From UBA2897 sp036733925 (lineage in GTDB: Bacteria; Bacillota; Negativicutes; Selenomonadales; Selenomonadaceae), in assembly GCA_036733925.1 (NCBI GenBank), contig DAIMZO010000004.1, forward strand, positions 1 through 64,000: a stretch of 64,000 bases of DNA, read 5' to 3'. The position numbers were made by a program, and so were the translations under genes. Shown here piece by piece: positions 36,001-44,069 of the stretch. How positions within the stretch are numbered: position 1 is the stretch's first letter; each line of letters starts with the position of its first letter. The notes beneath the pieces were generated by a model. That model was not told where the DNA came from. It did not search any database and saw nothing but the letters and a program-made list of their open reading frames with translations.

Positions 36001-36441
36001 AAAATAATCAAGCGTCTGCTGAATCGCCGCTTCCTGCTCCTCGCGCAGCTGATACGGCACGACAGCCGCCTCATCATCTGCGGCATCCTCTACGGCGCCG
36101 TGATTCTGCGCGAAGTCCAAGAAATCGCCCTTCGCGGCATCCGGGGCAATCTTGAACCACTCCGTTTTCTTTCGGTTCGGGACGCCGAGTTTCCGCAGGT
36201 ACGTATGGAAATCAGTATCGCGGAAATTCCCATACGGCTCGGTCATATAGGCAGCACGGTAATGCCACCAGATTTTCGGCGTGACTCCCACAGTATGCGT
36301 CTGCTCATGAACGCGCACCTTCACATCGCGCTCCGTAAAACCGATTTTCGTCCAACCATCATTTTCGGCCACACCGGGGAGCGTATAGGCATAGCATTGC
36401 GGCGCAACCTTCGTCGTGGTCTTGATTGGGATGCCGGCCAT
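33034..36441 (-). CDS. GIY-YIG / superfamily 2 helicase protein of a restriction-modification locus
   Basis: 1135 residues. Residues about 15-50 (CYAYTLPG ... WTKIGFTERDVKVR) fit a GIY-YIG-type nuclease domain of the T5orf172/Mug113 kind. An SF2 helicase follows: motif I NAKPRFGKT (158-166), II LIIDEAHEG, III LHLSGTPFKA, VI MQAAFRAQNPC. A long charged coiled coil spans about 760-900. The C-terminal ~150 residues resemble the start of an adenine methyltransferase: motif X-like NQIFTPKRVVKDMV and a motif I-like FADLYMKSGMYITEIVKRL, but no NPPY motif. It probably translocates on DNA and cleaves unmodified targets together with the methyltransferase encoded just upstream. Its ATG overlaps that gene's stop codon by one base. 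Confidence 0.8.
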   Translation of the reverse strand: MAGIPIKTTTKVAPQCYAYTLPGVAENDGWTKIGFTERDVKVRVHEQTHTVGVTPKIWWHYRAAYMTEPYGNFRDTDFHTYLRKLGVPNRKKTEWFKIAPDAAKGDFLDFAQNHGAVEDAADDEAAVVPYQLREEQEAAIQQTLDYFHTHEHGEFLWNAKPRFGKTLSSYDLCHRLGATNILIVTNRPAIANSWYDDYETFFGPKSGYLFVSNVDGIRDRKYVLSREAYLDRMDGDDSDAIRGCIEFVSLQDLKGSIYFGGQYDKLTEISAEKGIKWDILIIDEAHEGVDTYKTDTAFNHIDHRWTLHLSGTPFKALANDKFPKDAIFNWTYADEQQKKRDWDAASEQENPYAKLPRLCLYTYQMSEIVRERVEQGIELEDEERGEYAFDLNEFFATNNKGKFVHDADVDKFLDALTRQGKFPFSTPELREELKHTFWLFNRVDSAKALAKKLKLHPVFKDYEIILAAGDGKLDDEDETAKAFDRVTEAIQQYDKTITLSVGQLTTGVTIPEWTAVLMLSNMASPALYMQAAFRAQNPCLFTDSDGNAYRKQNAYVFDFDPARTLTIFEQFANDLIPETSGEHGDLDARKQNVRELLNFFPVYGEDETGAMIELDAEKVLTIPRHIHAREVVERGFMSNFLFANISGIFGAPQEIIDIINGMEAIEEPKALPKVPVNEDTADRLHLNEDGDVGIPTEQIIGTAQGIFGLKVYGDIEDKLTQAVDALQKEHAEHPSKEKEEIDWLKAQLSQPLADVLIDKVRKNYGDDLKKSTQKSIERDIQKATGEVIHEAFGDFAIKKNQMEKERQDKIAEAQESGASMQEISKIDEEYEQKHEKNYQQMLTSIHEKLQGDTIRKAGETIVETVETEKLNAEKDSIEGSVRDHLRGFSRTIPAFLMAYGNEDTTLETFDEIVPEDVFQEVTSITLDEFRMLRDGGDYYQTDENGKEIRDEAHKKHFDGHLFDEVVFNDAVLEFLRKKAELANYFEDEKQGDIFDYIPPQKTNQIFTPKRVVKDMVDLLEKENPGCFDDPDATFADLYMKSGMYITEIVKRLYQSKRMKKLYPDMAERLNHIFAEQVYGLAPTKIIYKICQSYILGFSSRIEIEKNNIRLCDALEYAKDGRLDQKLKKLFPELGH

Positions 36442-38404
36442 TATGCCATCTCCTTTACGTGCGTCTCAATAAAGTCGATTTCCTTCTCATCCAGCCCGTA
36501 TTTTTGGTAAAGCTGTCGGTCAATCTTCGGTACTGGTTTCGACCAGTCAATATCCGAAGACGATGTAAAGTCCTGCAACGGAATATACTCCCAAACGACA
36601 GGCGGATTATGCTGTGTTATCTTCAGCACCCCAAGCAAAGCTCTGGCAAATTTCGATTTAAGATATTTCATGCATGATTCTGCCTCTGTCTGAGTATCAA
36701 ATGCACCAACACCCAAAAAAGTCTGAGTACACCCAACGCGCGGTGTCCCGATAACTGGAGTTGAAAGAACCTCCCCTAATGCACCTGATCCATTCGAGCT
36801 AGGAACGAATACTTTGTACTTATACAGATTCCCAGAATCAACGATATATGCCTCCTTTACCCAGTAAAGCTCTCGTTGATTATTTACACGACCATACAGC
36901 TGAACATACTCTTTCTTCAAGCCACTTATATTTTTCTTGAAAATCGGCATTTTCTTAAAGGCCACAGAATCAATCTGACTATGCTTTCCGTTAGACTTAA
37001 CATATTTTTTATAGGTCGGGTGTATCGCATAAATCACGCGAAGATTATACTTGCAATTCGTAAATATAATCTTCGTTAGCGGCTGGAAATCTTTTGTTTT
37101 CTTTGCTTTATATGCGATAGCCTCCAATTCAGGATAAGGAATAAATGTTCCTATAGCTCCATAATTCTTGTTTATATCATGGACAGTGACGGCCACCCCC
37201 CCTTGATATCCACGCCGCTAAAACATACGTTGCTATCAGAAGTATATTGTAGTACACGAAAATGTTTATCTGATAACATTTTCTTATTCCATGGTTTACT
37301 CGTCTGACCAGCATTAAACAAGAATCTAGCCGGAGTAATCAACTCAACAGTATCCGCCACAGCATATGTTGCGTCCATAAACACGTCATATACCGGAAGG
37401 TCACGGCCGTTCTGTTCCTGTTGATACGGTGGATTGCCGATTACAAAATCAAAGAGCTTATTCTTCCCCATATTCCGTTCCTCCTTGAGCTGACGAAATG
37501 GTACGGTAATCTTGCTGCGCCAGTTGTGCACCTTGCTTGGCAATGCCTCACGTTCCTCCGCTGCCGCGTCCTCATCCGTGGCGAAGAGGGATGCTTCATA
37601 GACCGGCTCATAGGGTTTGCCTAGCGGCACGTTGTCCTTCAGTCCATCCATCTGCCAAAGATTCCAAGCGAGATGGTTCGCGACGACTTTCAGCAGCCGC
37701 AAATCCGGATTTCCTTGCCAACGTGCGCGGTGGTAATCAAGAAACGTCTGCAAGACGTTCACACGCGCCACGAGCAGGTTATCGCCCTGATACTCATATC
37801 CATAGACGGAGTCAATGGCGCGCAGCGCCCATGTCTGCCATTCCTCATAATCTGCAGCGTTCTCATCCACGACGCGCAGTTTCCGGTCGAGAAGCCCGAT
37901 GCGGCGCTCCGGCGGCTCAATGAGTCCGCCGGTCGCCGCGTCGTAGCGCGAGACGAGGAAAGGCGCCTCCCCGCATGTAATCTCGAGACGCTGGGAATCC
38001 ACATACCGTTTCCAAGACTTCCGCTTGGGAAACGCAATCTTTTCCTGTACGACCTCCCAAGTATAATCGTCCTTCTCGATGTTAAAGACGCCTTTCCTCC
38101 CGAACCATTCCTCATCGAGAAAATTATTCATCCGATTGCAGAGCCAGACGGGCGTGAACACCTCTGCCTTCTTGCGCGTGCGCGCCTGCTGCTCTTCCTC
38201 ACTTTTCTCGCTGCGCGATTTGATGACGTCTGGCTGCGATAGCAGCGCGCGGATGGTAATCTGCTGTTTGTCCTGAAAACCCTCGTCCAACGCGGCGTAA
38301 TTATCCGTCGCCCAAATGATATTCTTTTTCGTTGTCTTATCCATCAAGAGTTCTTTCAGGACGCTCCTAGCCGGATAAGTTGTAATGTCAATCAGTTTAC
38401 CCAT
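36441..38404 (-). pseudogene. Eco57I-type adenine-N6 DNA methyltransferase gene, interrupted at a G7 tract
   Basis: The first frame (from 38404, start MGKLIDITTYP with GGGAG upstream) gives motif X-like VFTPVWLCNRMNNF, a motif I-like RLEITCGEAPFLVSRYD, and the catalytic motif IV in DFVIGNPPYQQEQ. After FSGVDIKGG it shifts out of frame at a run of seven G (37196-37202 as C on the plus strand) and stops at 37172. The second frame (37196-36441) continues with AVTVHDINKNYGAIG and 240 residues of probable target-recognition domain. Eight Gs would join both parts into one 654-residue protein. So the gene is either switched off by slipped-strand variation, damaged, or mis-sequenced. The promoter is at 38462-38490. 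Confidence 0.82.
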
Positions 38405-38461
38405 TCTGTCTCCCATGGGAAGCATATTCCATTTTTTTCGCAAATCGTAGGTATTTATCTT

Positions 38462-38490
38462 ATTTTAACATAATGGTTATGTATATTCAA
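38462..38490 (-). promoter_or_regulatory. Promoter of the methyltransferase-helicase operon
   Basis: TTGAAT (38485-38490), 17 bp, TAAAAT (38462-38467) on the minus strand, with an extended TGT before the -10. Confidence 0.7.
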
Positions 38491-38543
38491 CGTCAAGCAC
38501 AGAGAATCCGTATCCTTCCATGCAAAGCTGGACTATGCAAAAA

Positions 38544-38573
38544 CCCGGCTGACCGATTTTACGGTCAGCCGGG
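38544..38573 (-). terminator. Terminator after the C_GCAxxG gene
   Basis: CCCGGCTGACCG pairs with CGGTCAGCCGGG (12 bp, perfect) around a 6-nt loop and is followed by TTTTTG on the minus strand. Confidence 0.88.
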
Positions 38574-38629
38574 ATGATTTTTATTTTATGTCGCCTCAGT
38601 GGTGCATCACCAAAGAATTTCCGCCGTGA

Positions 38630-39055
38630 TTATATCGGCAGCTGGGCCTCGGCCAGGCGGGTGGCGATGCGGACACAGTCGTCGCAGGAGCAGATGGGCT
38701 CGTGGGTCTTGACGCCTTTGATGTCGCCGCAGATGGTGGCGCCGGCCTGCTCTTGGAACTGCTGGAGCATGTCTCTGGTGATTGCATTCGTCGGGACGTC
38801 GCTTTTGTTCAGCAGGCCTACGACGATGGCGGCGCCGCACAGGGCGCCGCAGGTGGCTTCCATGCAGCCCATGCCGTTGCCGAAACCGGAACCGAGCGCG
38901 CGCAGCTCTTCGCTCGGCTTCCCGAGCTCAATCTGGAACGCACGCAGGACAGACTGCGCACAGTTGTTGTGCACCTTCGCGTGTTTATAGGCGACGGCCT
39001 GTTCCGCCCGGTCGAACTTCTCTTCTTTTGACTCGTTTACTTCGTTGTTTTCCAT
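38630..39055 (-). CDS. C_GCAxxG_C_C family protein (putative redox/metal protein)
   Basis: About 141 residues. The cysteine pattern of the family is clear: HNNCAQSVL, then GMGCMEATCGALCGAAIVVG, then TICGDIKG, then ICSCDDCVRIA. The family is widespread in anaerobes and usually annotated as a redox-active or metal/cluster-binding protein without proven function. Start ATG 39055 with AAGGAAG about 12 bases upstream. It is the last gene of an apparent operon with an SHMT-like gene and an SLC13 transporter, 46 bp after the former. Confidence 0.85.
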   Translation of the reverse strand: MENNEVNESKEEKFDRAEQAVAYKHAKVHNNCAQSVLRAFQIELGKPSEELRALGSGFGNGMGCMEATCGALCGAAIVVGLLNKSDVPTNAITRDMLQQFQEQAGATICGDIKGVKTHEPICSCDDCVRIATRLAEAQLPI

Positions 39056-39101
39056 GTTTAATAAAAACTTCCTTTTCGTTTCTGGGTTATTTTGTCCCGC
39101 A

Positions 39102-40430
39102 TCAGCCTTTATGCGAGAACAGGTTCCGCACGAAATCCATGCGCTCGGATGCGGCCACTTCGCGCGCGGCCACGCGGTCGCTGCCATCGAAGAAGCGGTC
39201 GTGCACCCTTGCCTTCGGCAGCCATTCCTCACTGAAAATTGGCTTGTCCATGATCGACATGCTGACGTTCTCGCGGATGGCCTCGCACTCCTCGTCAGAT
39301 TTCGCGCGGATGGCCTTTGCGAGGAGCTCGCCGGCTTTCGTCATGTCCGGTTCTTTCAACGACCGCGTCGTCGGTGAAAGGCACGACAGGCGCAGGATGC
39401 AGATTGGCTCATCTTTTTCATCGAACAGGGTCTCGTCCTTCTTGGTATAGAAACCGGCCTTCGCCATATCTTCATCGATGTATTTCGCATCGACGTCAGC
39501 CGGCAGCTTCGCGATGACGAGGTGGTTCTCGGTTCCGCCGCTGAGCACCTCGATGCCGTTTTCCTGCAGCGATTTTGCGAGTGCCTTTGCGTTCTTCAGC
39601 ACCTGACGGCCATAGGCGCGGTATTCGGGGCTCGCCGCCTCGCGCAGGACGAGCGCGAGCGCCGCAAGCTTGTTCTTGTGGATTGACGCAAGGCCGCTCT
39701 CGAGGACGGTCCGGTCGAGGCAATCTGCCAAGTCCTCCCGGCAGAGGATCACGGCGCCCTCCGGGCCGCGCAGGGAATCGTTCGTCGGGAACGTCACGAC
39801 GTCCGCGAATGAGACAGGCGACGCGAGCAGGCCGGCCGCCGTCAGGCCGACATTCTGCCCGAGGTCGACCCAGAATTTCGCGCCTGCCGCATGCGCAATT
39901 CCCGCCATCCTCCCATAGTCCGTCTGCTTTGCGTAGTTGACCGGCGAGAAAATCACGAGATCCGGCTTCACGGACGCCGCTTTCTGCTCCAGTTCATCCC
40001 AGCGGATTTCCCGTGTCACCGGGTCAACCGCAAAGCTCGTAAACGTATAGCCATCCCCGCGGACATGTTCCTTCTTCCGGTTCCGGAAGGAAAGCACGCT
40101 GCCGCCCTCGGGCAGCAGGGCGCGCAGGACAGCGCGCGACGCCGCCGCGATGCCATCGAGGCGGACGATGGCGTGGTCGCTGTGGAACAGCGACTCCGCC
40201 CGCTCAGCCGCGATTTTCTCGAAGCCGCGGTACGGCTGCTCCTCCGTATGATGATCGAGGTAGCAGCTCGCGAGGATGCTCCCCTCGAGGTATGCGGCGT
40301 ACGGTGACTCCGCGTTGAGGGTTGGCACGAAGGACAGCATATAGCGCTGCCGCTGCACCTCCTCCTGAAACCGTCCGAAGACCTCCGGGTCAAAATGCTC
40401 GAGCCCGCTCAACAAACTTTCCCTATCCAT
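39102..40430 (-). CDS. Serine hydroxymethyltransferase homologue lacking the PLP lysine
   Basis: 442 residues, homologous to GlyA over its length: PLP-fold start (LNAESPYAAYLEGS), IAAERAESLF, VDLGQNVGLTAAGLL, LRGPEGAVIL, and a C-terminal domain with SGGTENHLVIAKL. In SHMT the Schiff-base lysine lies in THKTLRGPRGG; here the segment reads TNDSLRGPEGA, so Asp218 replaces the lysine and Asn the preceding histidine. The conserved Asp that contacts the PLP ring (VDLGQ) stays, but the usual QGGP loop is gone. It therefore cannot work as a normal SHMT. It lies 28 bp after the SLC13 gene and before a C_GCAxxG gene. GAGGTACTCG precedes the ATG. Function unknown. Confidence 0.85.
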   Translation of the reverse strand: MDRESLLSGLEHFDPEVFGRFQEEVQRQRYMLSFVPTLNAESPYAAYLEGSILASCYLDHHTEEQPYRGFEKIAAERAESLFHSDHAIVRLDGIAAASRAVLRALLPEGGSVLSFRNRKKEHVRGDGYTFTSFAVDPVTREIRWDELEQKAASVKPDLVIFSPVNYAKQTDYGRMAGIAHAAGAKFWVDLGQNVGLTAAGLLASPVSFADVVTFPTNDSLRGPEGAVILCREDLADCLDRTVLESGLASIHKNKLAALALVLREAASPEYRAYGRQVLKNAKALAKSLQENGIEVLSGGTENHLVIAKLPADVDAKYIDEDMAKAGFYTKKDETLFDEKDEPICILRLSCLSPTTRSLKEPDMTKAGELLAKAIRAKSDEECEAIRENVSMSIMDKPIFSEEWLPKARVHDRFFDGSDRVAAREVAASERMDFVRNLFSHKG

Positions 40431-40458
40431 CGAGTACCTCCTGTTTCTTCAGCCCAGA

Positions 40459-41718
40459 TCAAAGCGTCCATACCATCGGGATGACGATGACGCAGAGGAT
40501 CATAGTAAGCACCGCAAGCGGCACACCGACTTTGACATAATCCATGAAGTGAAACTTCCCAGGACCGAGCACGAGCGTGTTCGGCGGCGTCGCGACCGGC
40601 GTCGTGAACGCGCAGGACGCCGCGATGCCGATGGCCATGAGGACCGGTAGCGGCGAAACGCCGATGCCCTCCGCGATTGAGATGCCGATTGGCGCGAGCA
40701 GGGCGGCCGAGGCCGTATTCGACATGAACTGCGTGAGGCCGCAGGAAAGGACGAACATCGCGATCATGATGACCGTCGGCGACGGGCTCGAGCCGATGAC
40801 GTCGAGCACCCAACCAGCAATCATCGCGCCGGCGCCGCTCTTGTCCATCGCGGACGCGACGGGGAGCATGCCGGCGAACAGGAAGATGGTCGTCCAGTCA
40901 ATACCGTCATAGGCCTGCTTTTCCGAGACGCACCCGGTCAATACACATGCGAGCGCGCCGATGATGGCAGACATGTGCATGGGCACGTGGATGGTCTTCT
41001 CGAAGGCCATCGCAAAGACCACGCAGCCGAGGATCACCGCGCAGATCAGCATCTTCTTCTTGTCTTTCGGCGCCTCGGACACCACATCGTCGATGTTCTC
41101 GCGATCGACATGGTGCGGGCAGAACCGGTACCCGATGAAGAGCATATAGACGATGCCGAGGATTGAGAGCGGGATGCCGATCCAGGCGAACTCGAAAAAG
41201 CCGAAGGCCGGATAGCCGCTCGTCTCGAGCGTCGCGCTCATCAGGATGTTCGGCGGCGTGCCGATCATCGTGATCGTGCCGCCGACGTTCGCCGCGACGG
41301 CCAGAGCCATGAGCTGCGGCGGAGCCGAAATGCGCGCGACCGCGCAGATCTGGATGACGACTGGCATCAGGCAGGCTACCGTCGCCGTGTTCGAGGAAAT
41401 CGACGAAAGCGCCACCGTGATCAGCATCAGCGCGAGCATGAGCTTCCGCTCGTCGGTTCCGGCACGCCGCACCACGGCGATGCCGATCTTCTGCGCGAGT
41501 CCCGTCTGGAACATCGCCGCGCCGACGACGAACATGCCGGCAAACAGCACGACGGTTGAATTCGAAAGCCCGGCAAAGACCTGCACCGGCGTCAATACGC
41601 CGAGCAGGCCAAGCGCGATAGCCGCTCCCATCGCCGTCACGGCGAGCGGGATAATCTCCGTCGCGAAGAAGAAACTCGCAACGGCAAGAACGATCAAGGT
41701 CAATACAGCTGGATCCAT
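40459..41718 (-). CDS. SLC13 (DASS) family anion/dicarboxylate transporter
   Basis: About 419 residues with roughly 11 hydrophobic helices. The two inverted SNT repeats that form the sodium and substrate sites of the DASS family are visible: SSNTATVACLMP with ITMIGTPPN, and FMSNTASAALLAP with TTPVATPPNTLVLGPG. Members bring in succinate, citrate, sulfate or related anions with Na+; the substrate here cannot be told. The start MDPAVLTLI has AGGGGTG upstream. First gene of the operon with the SHMT-like and C_GCAxxG genes; promoter at 41789-41817. Confidence 0.88.
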   Translation of the reverse strand: MDPAVLTLIVLAVASFFFATEIIPLAVTAMGAAIALGLLGVLTPVQVFAGLSNSTVVLFAGMFVVGAAMFQTGLAQKIGIAVVRRAGTDERKLMLALMLITVALSSISSNTATVACLMPVVIQICAVARISAPPQLMALAVAANVGGTITMIGTPPNILMSATLETSGYPAFGFFEFAWIGIPLSILGIVYMLFIGYRFCPHHVDRENIDDVVSEAPKDKKKMLICAVILGCVVFAMAFEKTIHVPMHMSAIIGALACVLTGCVSEKQAYDGIDWTTIFLFAGMLPVASAMDKSGAGAMIAGWVLDVIGSSPSPTVIMIAMFVLSCGLTQFMSNTASAALLAPIGISIAEGIGVSPLPVLMAIGIAASCAFTTPVATPPNTLVLGPGKFHFMDYVKVGVPLAVLTMILCVIVIPMVWTL

Positions 41719-41788
41719 CTCGTCACCCCTCAAATCTTGTTCATATCACACTCTCTGTTTCTATTCGTTATTATTTGAATTGTTTACT

Positions 41789-41817
41789 ATTATACAGGAT
41801 TTGCGAGGTTTCCGCAA
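41789..41817 (-). promoter_or_regulatory. Promoter of the SLC13/SHMT-like/C_GCAxxG operon
   Basis: TTGCGG (41812-41817), 17 bp, TATAAT (41789-41794) on the minus strand, about 70 bp before the transporter start. Confidence 0.7.
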
Positions 41818-41819
41818 CC

Positions 41820-41844
41820 AGCCGGAAGAGGAAGTTTTCCGGCT
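41820..41844 (-). other. Stem-loop after the histidine kinase gene
   Basis: AGCCGGAA pairs with TTCCGGCT (8 bp). There is no U-run on the minus strand, so it is a weak or non-terminating hairpin just ahead of the next promoter. Confidence 0.4.
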
Positions 41845-41867
41845 CCGTTGTGATCTGTTGTGCCTTG

Positions 41868-43193
41868 TCAGGCTTTTGCCGCGCGGATCTTGCGGCGCAG
41901 GGTAATCGTGAATTTCGTGCCTTTGCCCGGTTCGCTGTCAATATGGATGCTGCCTTTATGCAGCTCGACGATCTCCTGCGCGATGGCAAGCCCGAGCCCG
42001 TTGCCGCCCATCTCACGCGAGCGGGCTTTGTCCACGCGGTAGAAGCGGTCAAAGATGCGTTTCTGGTCTTCCGGCGCGATGCCGATGCCATCGTCCTGCA
42101 CGGAGAACCGGATATGCTCCTTATCGCCAGCCAGACACACGACGACGTGCCCGCCCTCCGGCGTATACTTCACGGCGTTGTCGACGAAAATCAGCACAAG
42201 CTGACGGATTTTCTGCTCGTCAGCGTGAATCTCGGTCTTCGGCAGATCTCCGGCCGCAATCGTGACCTTCTTCTGCCCGGCGAGCGGGCTCATGACGCGC
42301 ACGGTCTGCTCGATGACGCCAGCGAGGTCGAATTTCGTCGGCTTCAGCTTCAGCGCCTTGTTGTCGCTGCGCGCGACGACGAGCAGTTCCGAGACGAGCT
42401 TCGTCATCTTCTTGACCTCATCGCGCACATCGTCGATGACCTGCTTCAGGAATGGCGACGTGATGGACGGATCCTGTGCGAGCAGATCCGCCGACGCCAT
42501 GACGACCGCGAGCGGCGTCCGCAGCTCATGCGAGGCGTCCGCCGCGAACTGGCGCTGCTTCTCATAGGCTTCCTTGAGCGGCTGCATGGTCTTGCCGGAC
42601 AGGATATGCCCGATGCACATCGCGATGATCAGCACGATCACGCTGATGAACGAAAGCGCGTAGGTCGATTTCGACAGGCCGCGGTACATCGCCGTGACAT
42701 CCTTGCCGACGTAGACGGTCTGCACCATCGCGCCGCTCGCGTCGAACACGCGGCGCGCGGTCATCATGATCTTCGAGCCCTTGACACCGCCCTCGCCCTT
42801 CTGCGTGTAGACGGACACCTCGCCCTCGCTGGCATCCCAATCCGAGATCACGTCGAGGATGAACGGCTCAATATGAAACGACGCGCGGCTGAAATTCACC
42901 AGCCGCCCGTCATCGTCAAATACATAGTAGAAGAGCTGATCGTTGTTGCTCCTGCTGAAATCCATCGAGTCGTCGAGCGCCGCACCGGGGTGCCGGTTCA
43001 GATAGTCCTGCCCCTCGGCCACGTTCGTCGCCATATTCATGAGCTCGCGCGCCTGCTCGGAGGTGATGGACCATTCCATGGTCTCGTGCACGACGAAGAT
43101 CAGCACGAACAGCACGATGGCCATGGCCGCGGAGTAGATCATCGTCATGCGCAGACGGCTGCGTCCAAAGAGGTTTTCCCCTCCAGCCTTCAT
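41868..43193 (-). CDS. Two-component sensor histidine kinase
   Basis: 441 residues. TM1 at about 18-36, an extracytoplasmic domain of about 145 residues without a recognised fold, TM2 at about 183-205. The cytoplasmic part has the H box FAADASHELRTPLA, the N box LIFVDNAVKYT, and G boxes DDGIGIAPED and GNGLGLAIA. It resembles the PhoR/CiaH-like class that partners OmpR-type regulators. Its ATG shares ATGA with the stop of the regulator gene, so the pair is translationally coupled. The signal is unknown. Confidence 0.92.
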   Translation of the reverse strand: MKAGGENLFGRSRLRMTMIYSAAMAIVLFVLIFVVHETMEWSITSEQARELMNMATNVAEGQDYLNRHPGAALDDSMDFSRSNNDQLFYYVFDDDGRLVNFSRASFHIEPFILDVISDWDASEGEVSVYTQKGEGGVKGSKIMMTARRVFDASGAMVQTVYVGKDVTAMYRGLSKSTYALSFISVIVLIIAMCIGHILSGKTMQPLKEAYEKQRQFAADASHELRTPLAVVMASADLLAQDPSITSPFLKQVIDDVRDEVKKMTKLVSELLVVARSDNKALKLKPTKFDLAGVIEQTVRVMSPLAGQKKVTIAAGDLPKTEIHADEQKIRQLVLIFVDNAVKYTPEGGHVVVCLAGDKEHIRFSVQDDGIGIAPEDQKRIFDRFYRVDKARSREMGGNGLGLAIAQEIVELHKGSIHIDSEPGKGTKFTITLRRKIRAAKA

Positions 43194-43867
43194 TTCCCGG
43201 CCTCCAGCTTATACCCGACACCGCGGACCGTCTTGATGGTCGTCCCGCCCTCCTTGAGATCGAGCTTCTTGCGGAGGATCTTCATGTAGGAGTCGATATT
43301 GTTCGAGCTGACATCCGACTCGAGTCCCCAGATCCGGTCGAGGATGATGTCGCGCGGCACGACGATGCCGATGTTCTGCGCGAGCAGGTCGAAGATTTGG
43401 AACTCGCGCGGCGAAAGCTGGATGACCTCATCTCCGCGCTTCAGGACCTTCGAGGTGCGGTTCAGCGTGAACTCGCCGACCTTCACGACCTCCTGCTGGA
43501 TCTTCTGCGTCGAGCGGCGGCCGAGCGCACGCAGCCGCGCGAGAAGCTCCGCGAACTCGAACGGTTTCACGAGGTAGTCATCCGCGCCGGCGTCGAGCCC
43601 CGTCACGCGATCCTCGACCGAGTCGCGCGCCGTGAGCATCAGGATGGCCTTCGAATAGCCCTTCTTCCGCAGCGTGCTGCACGCGTCGACGCCGGACATC
43701 CCCGGCATCATCCAGTCGAGGATCAGGATATCGTAGTCCGTATACTCCGCATATTCCACGATATCCGAACCATTCGTCACCCATTCGACCTGTATTTCAT
43801 TCTGCTCAAGCATATACTTGATGAGATTCCCGAGCCGCTTATCGTCCTCGGCCAACAAAACGCGCAT
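43190..43867 (-). CDS. OmpR/PhoB-family response regulator
   Basis: 225 residues. Receiver domain 1-120 with the acidic pocket AEDD, phospho-acceptor Asp in LILDWMMPGMSG and Lys in YLVKPFEF. A winged-helix DNA-binding domain follows (LSPREFQIFDLLAQN ... SSNNIDSYMKILRKKLD ... TVRGVGYKLE). The start MRVLLAEDD has GGGAGG upstream. It is transcribed with the kinase from the promoter at 43939-43967. Confidence 0.93.
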   Translation of the reverse strand: MRVLLAEDDKRLGNLIKYMLEQNEIQVEWVTNGSDIVEYAEYTDYDILILDWMMPGMSGVDACSTLRKKGYSKAILMLTARDSVEDRVTGLDAGADDYLVKPFEFAELLARLRALGRRSTQKIQQEVVKVGEFTLNRTSKVLKRGDEVIQLSPREFQIFDLLAQNIGIVVPRDIILDRIWGLESDVSSNNIDSYMKILRKKLDLKEGGTTIKTVRGVGYKLEAGK

Positions 43868-43938
43868 CCCGCGTCCCTCCCATATCGTTTTCCATTCTTC
43901 TGCCCTGCCCGGAACCGGCAAAGGCTTGTTTCCTTTCA

Positions 43939-43967
43939 ATTATAGAACAAAAGAAAGCGGCCGACAA
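43939..43967 (-). promoter_or_regulatory. Promoter of the response regulator / kinase operon
   Basis: TTGTCG (43962-43967), 17 bp, TATAAT (43939-43944) on the minus strand. A TATAAT for the divergent Cof gene lies at 43993-43998 on the plus strand, without a good -35. Confidence 0.7.
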
Positions 43968-44069
43968 GATATACAAAAAGGGAAAAAACATCTATAATAG
44001 AGAATGAAGAACAAAGAGCGGGCCGGAGTCTGGTTCGCCGCTGTTTGGAAAGAAAGGATTGCACAACAC

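Noticed and set aside
41820..41844. Terminator after the histidine kinase gene
   Set aside because: An 8-bp stem is present but there is no U-tract on the minus strand; kept only as a stem-loop.
44004..44069. Upstream start ATG for the Cof hydrolase
   Set aside because: It lies about 6 bases after a TATAAT, so it would coincide with the transcription start and lacks a ribosome-binding site.
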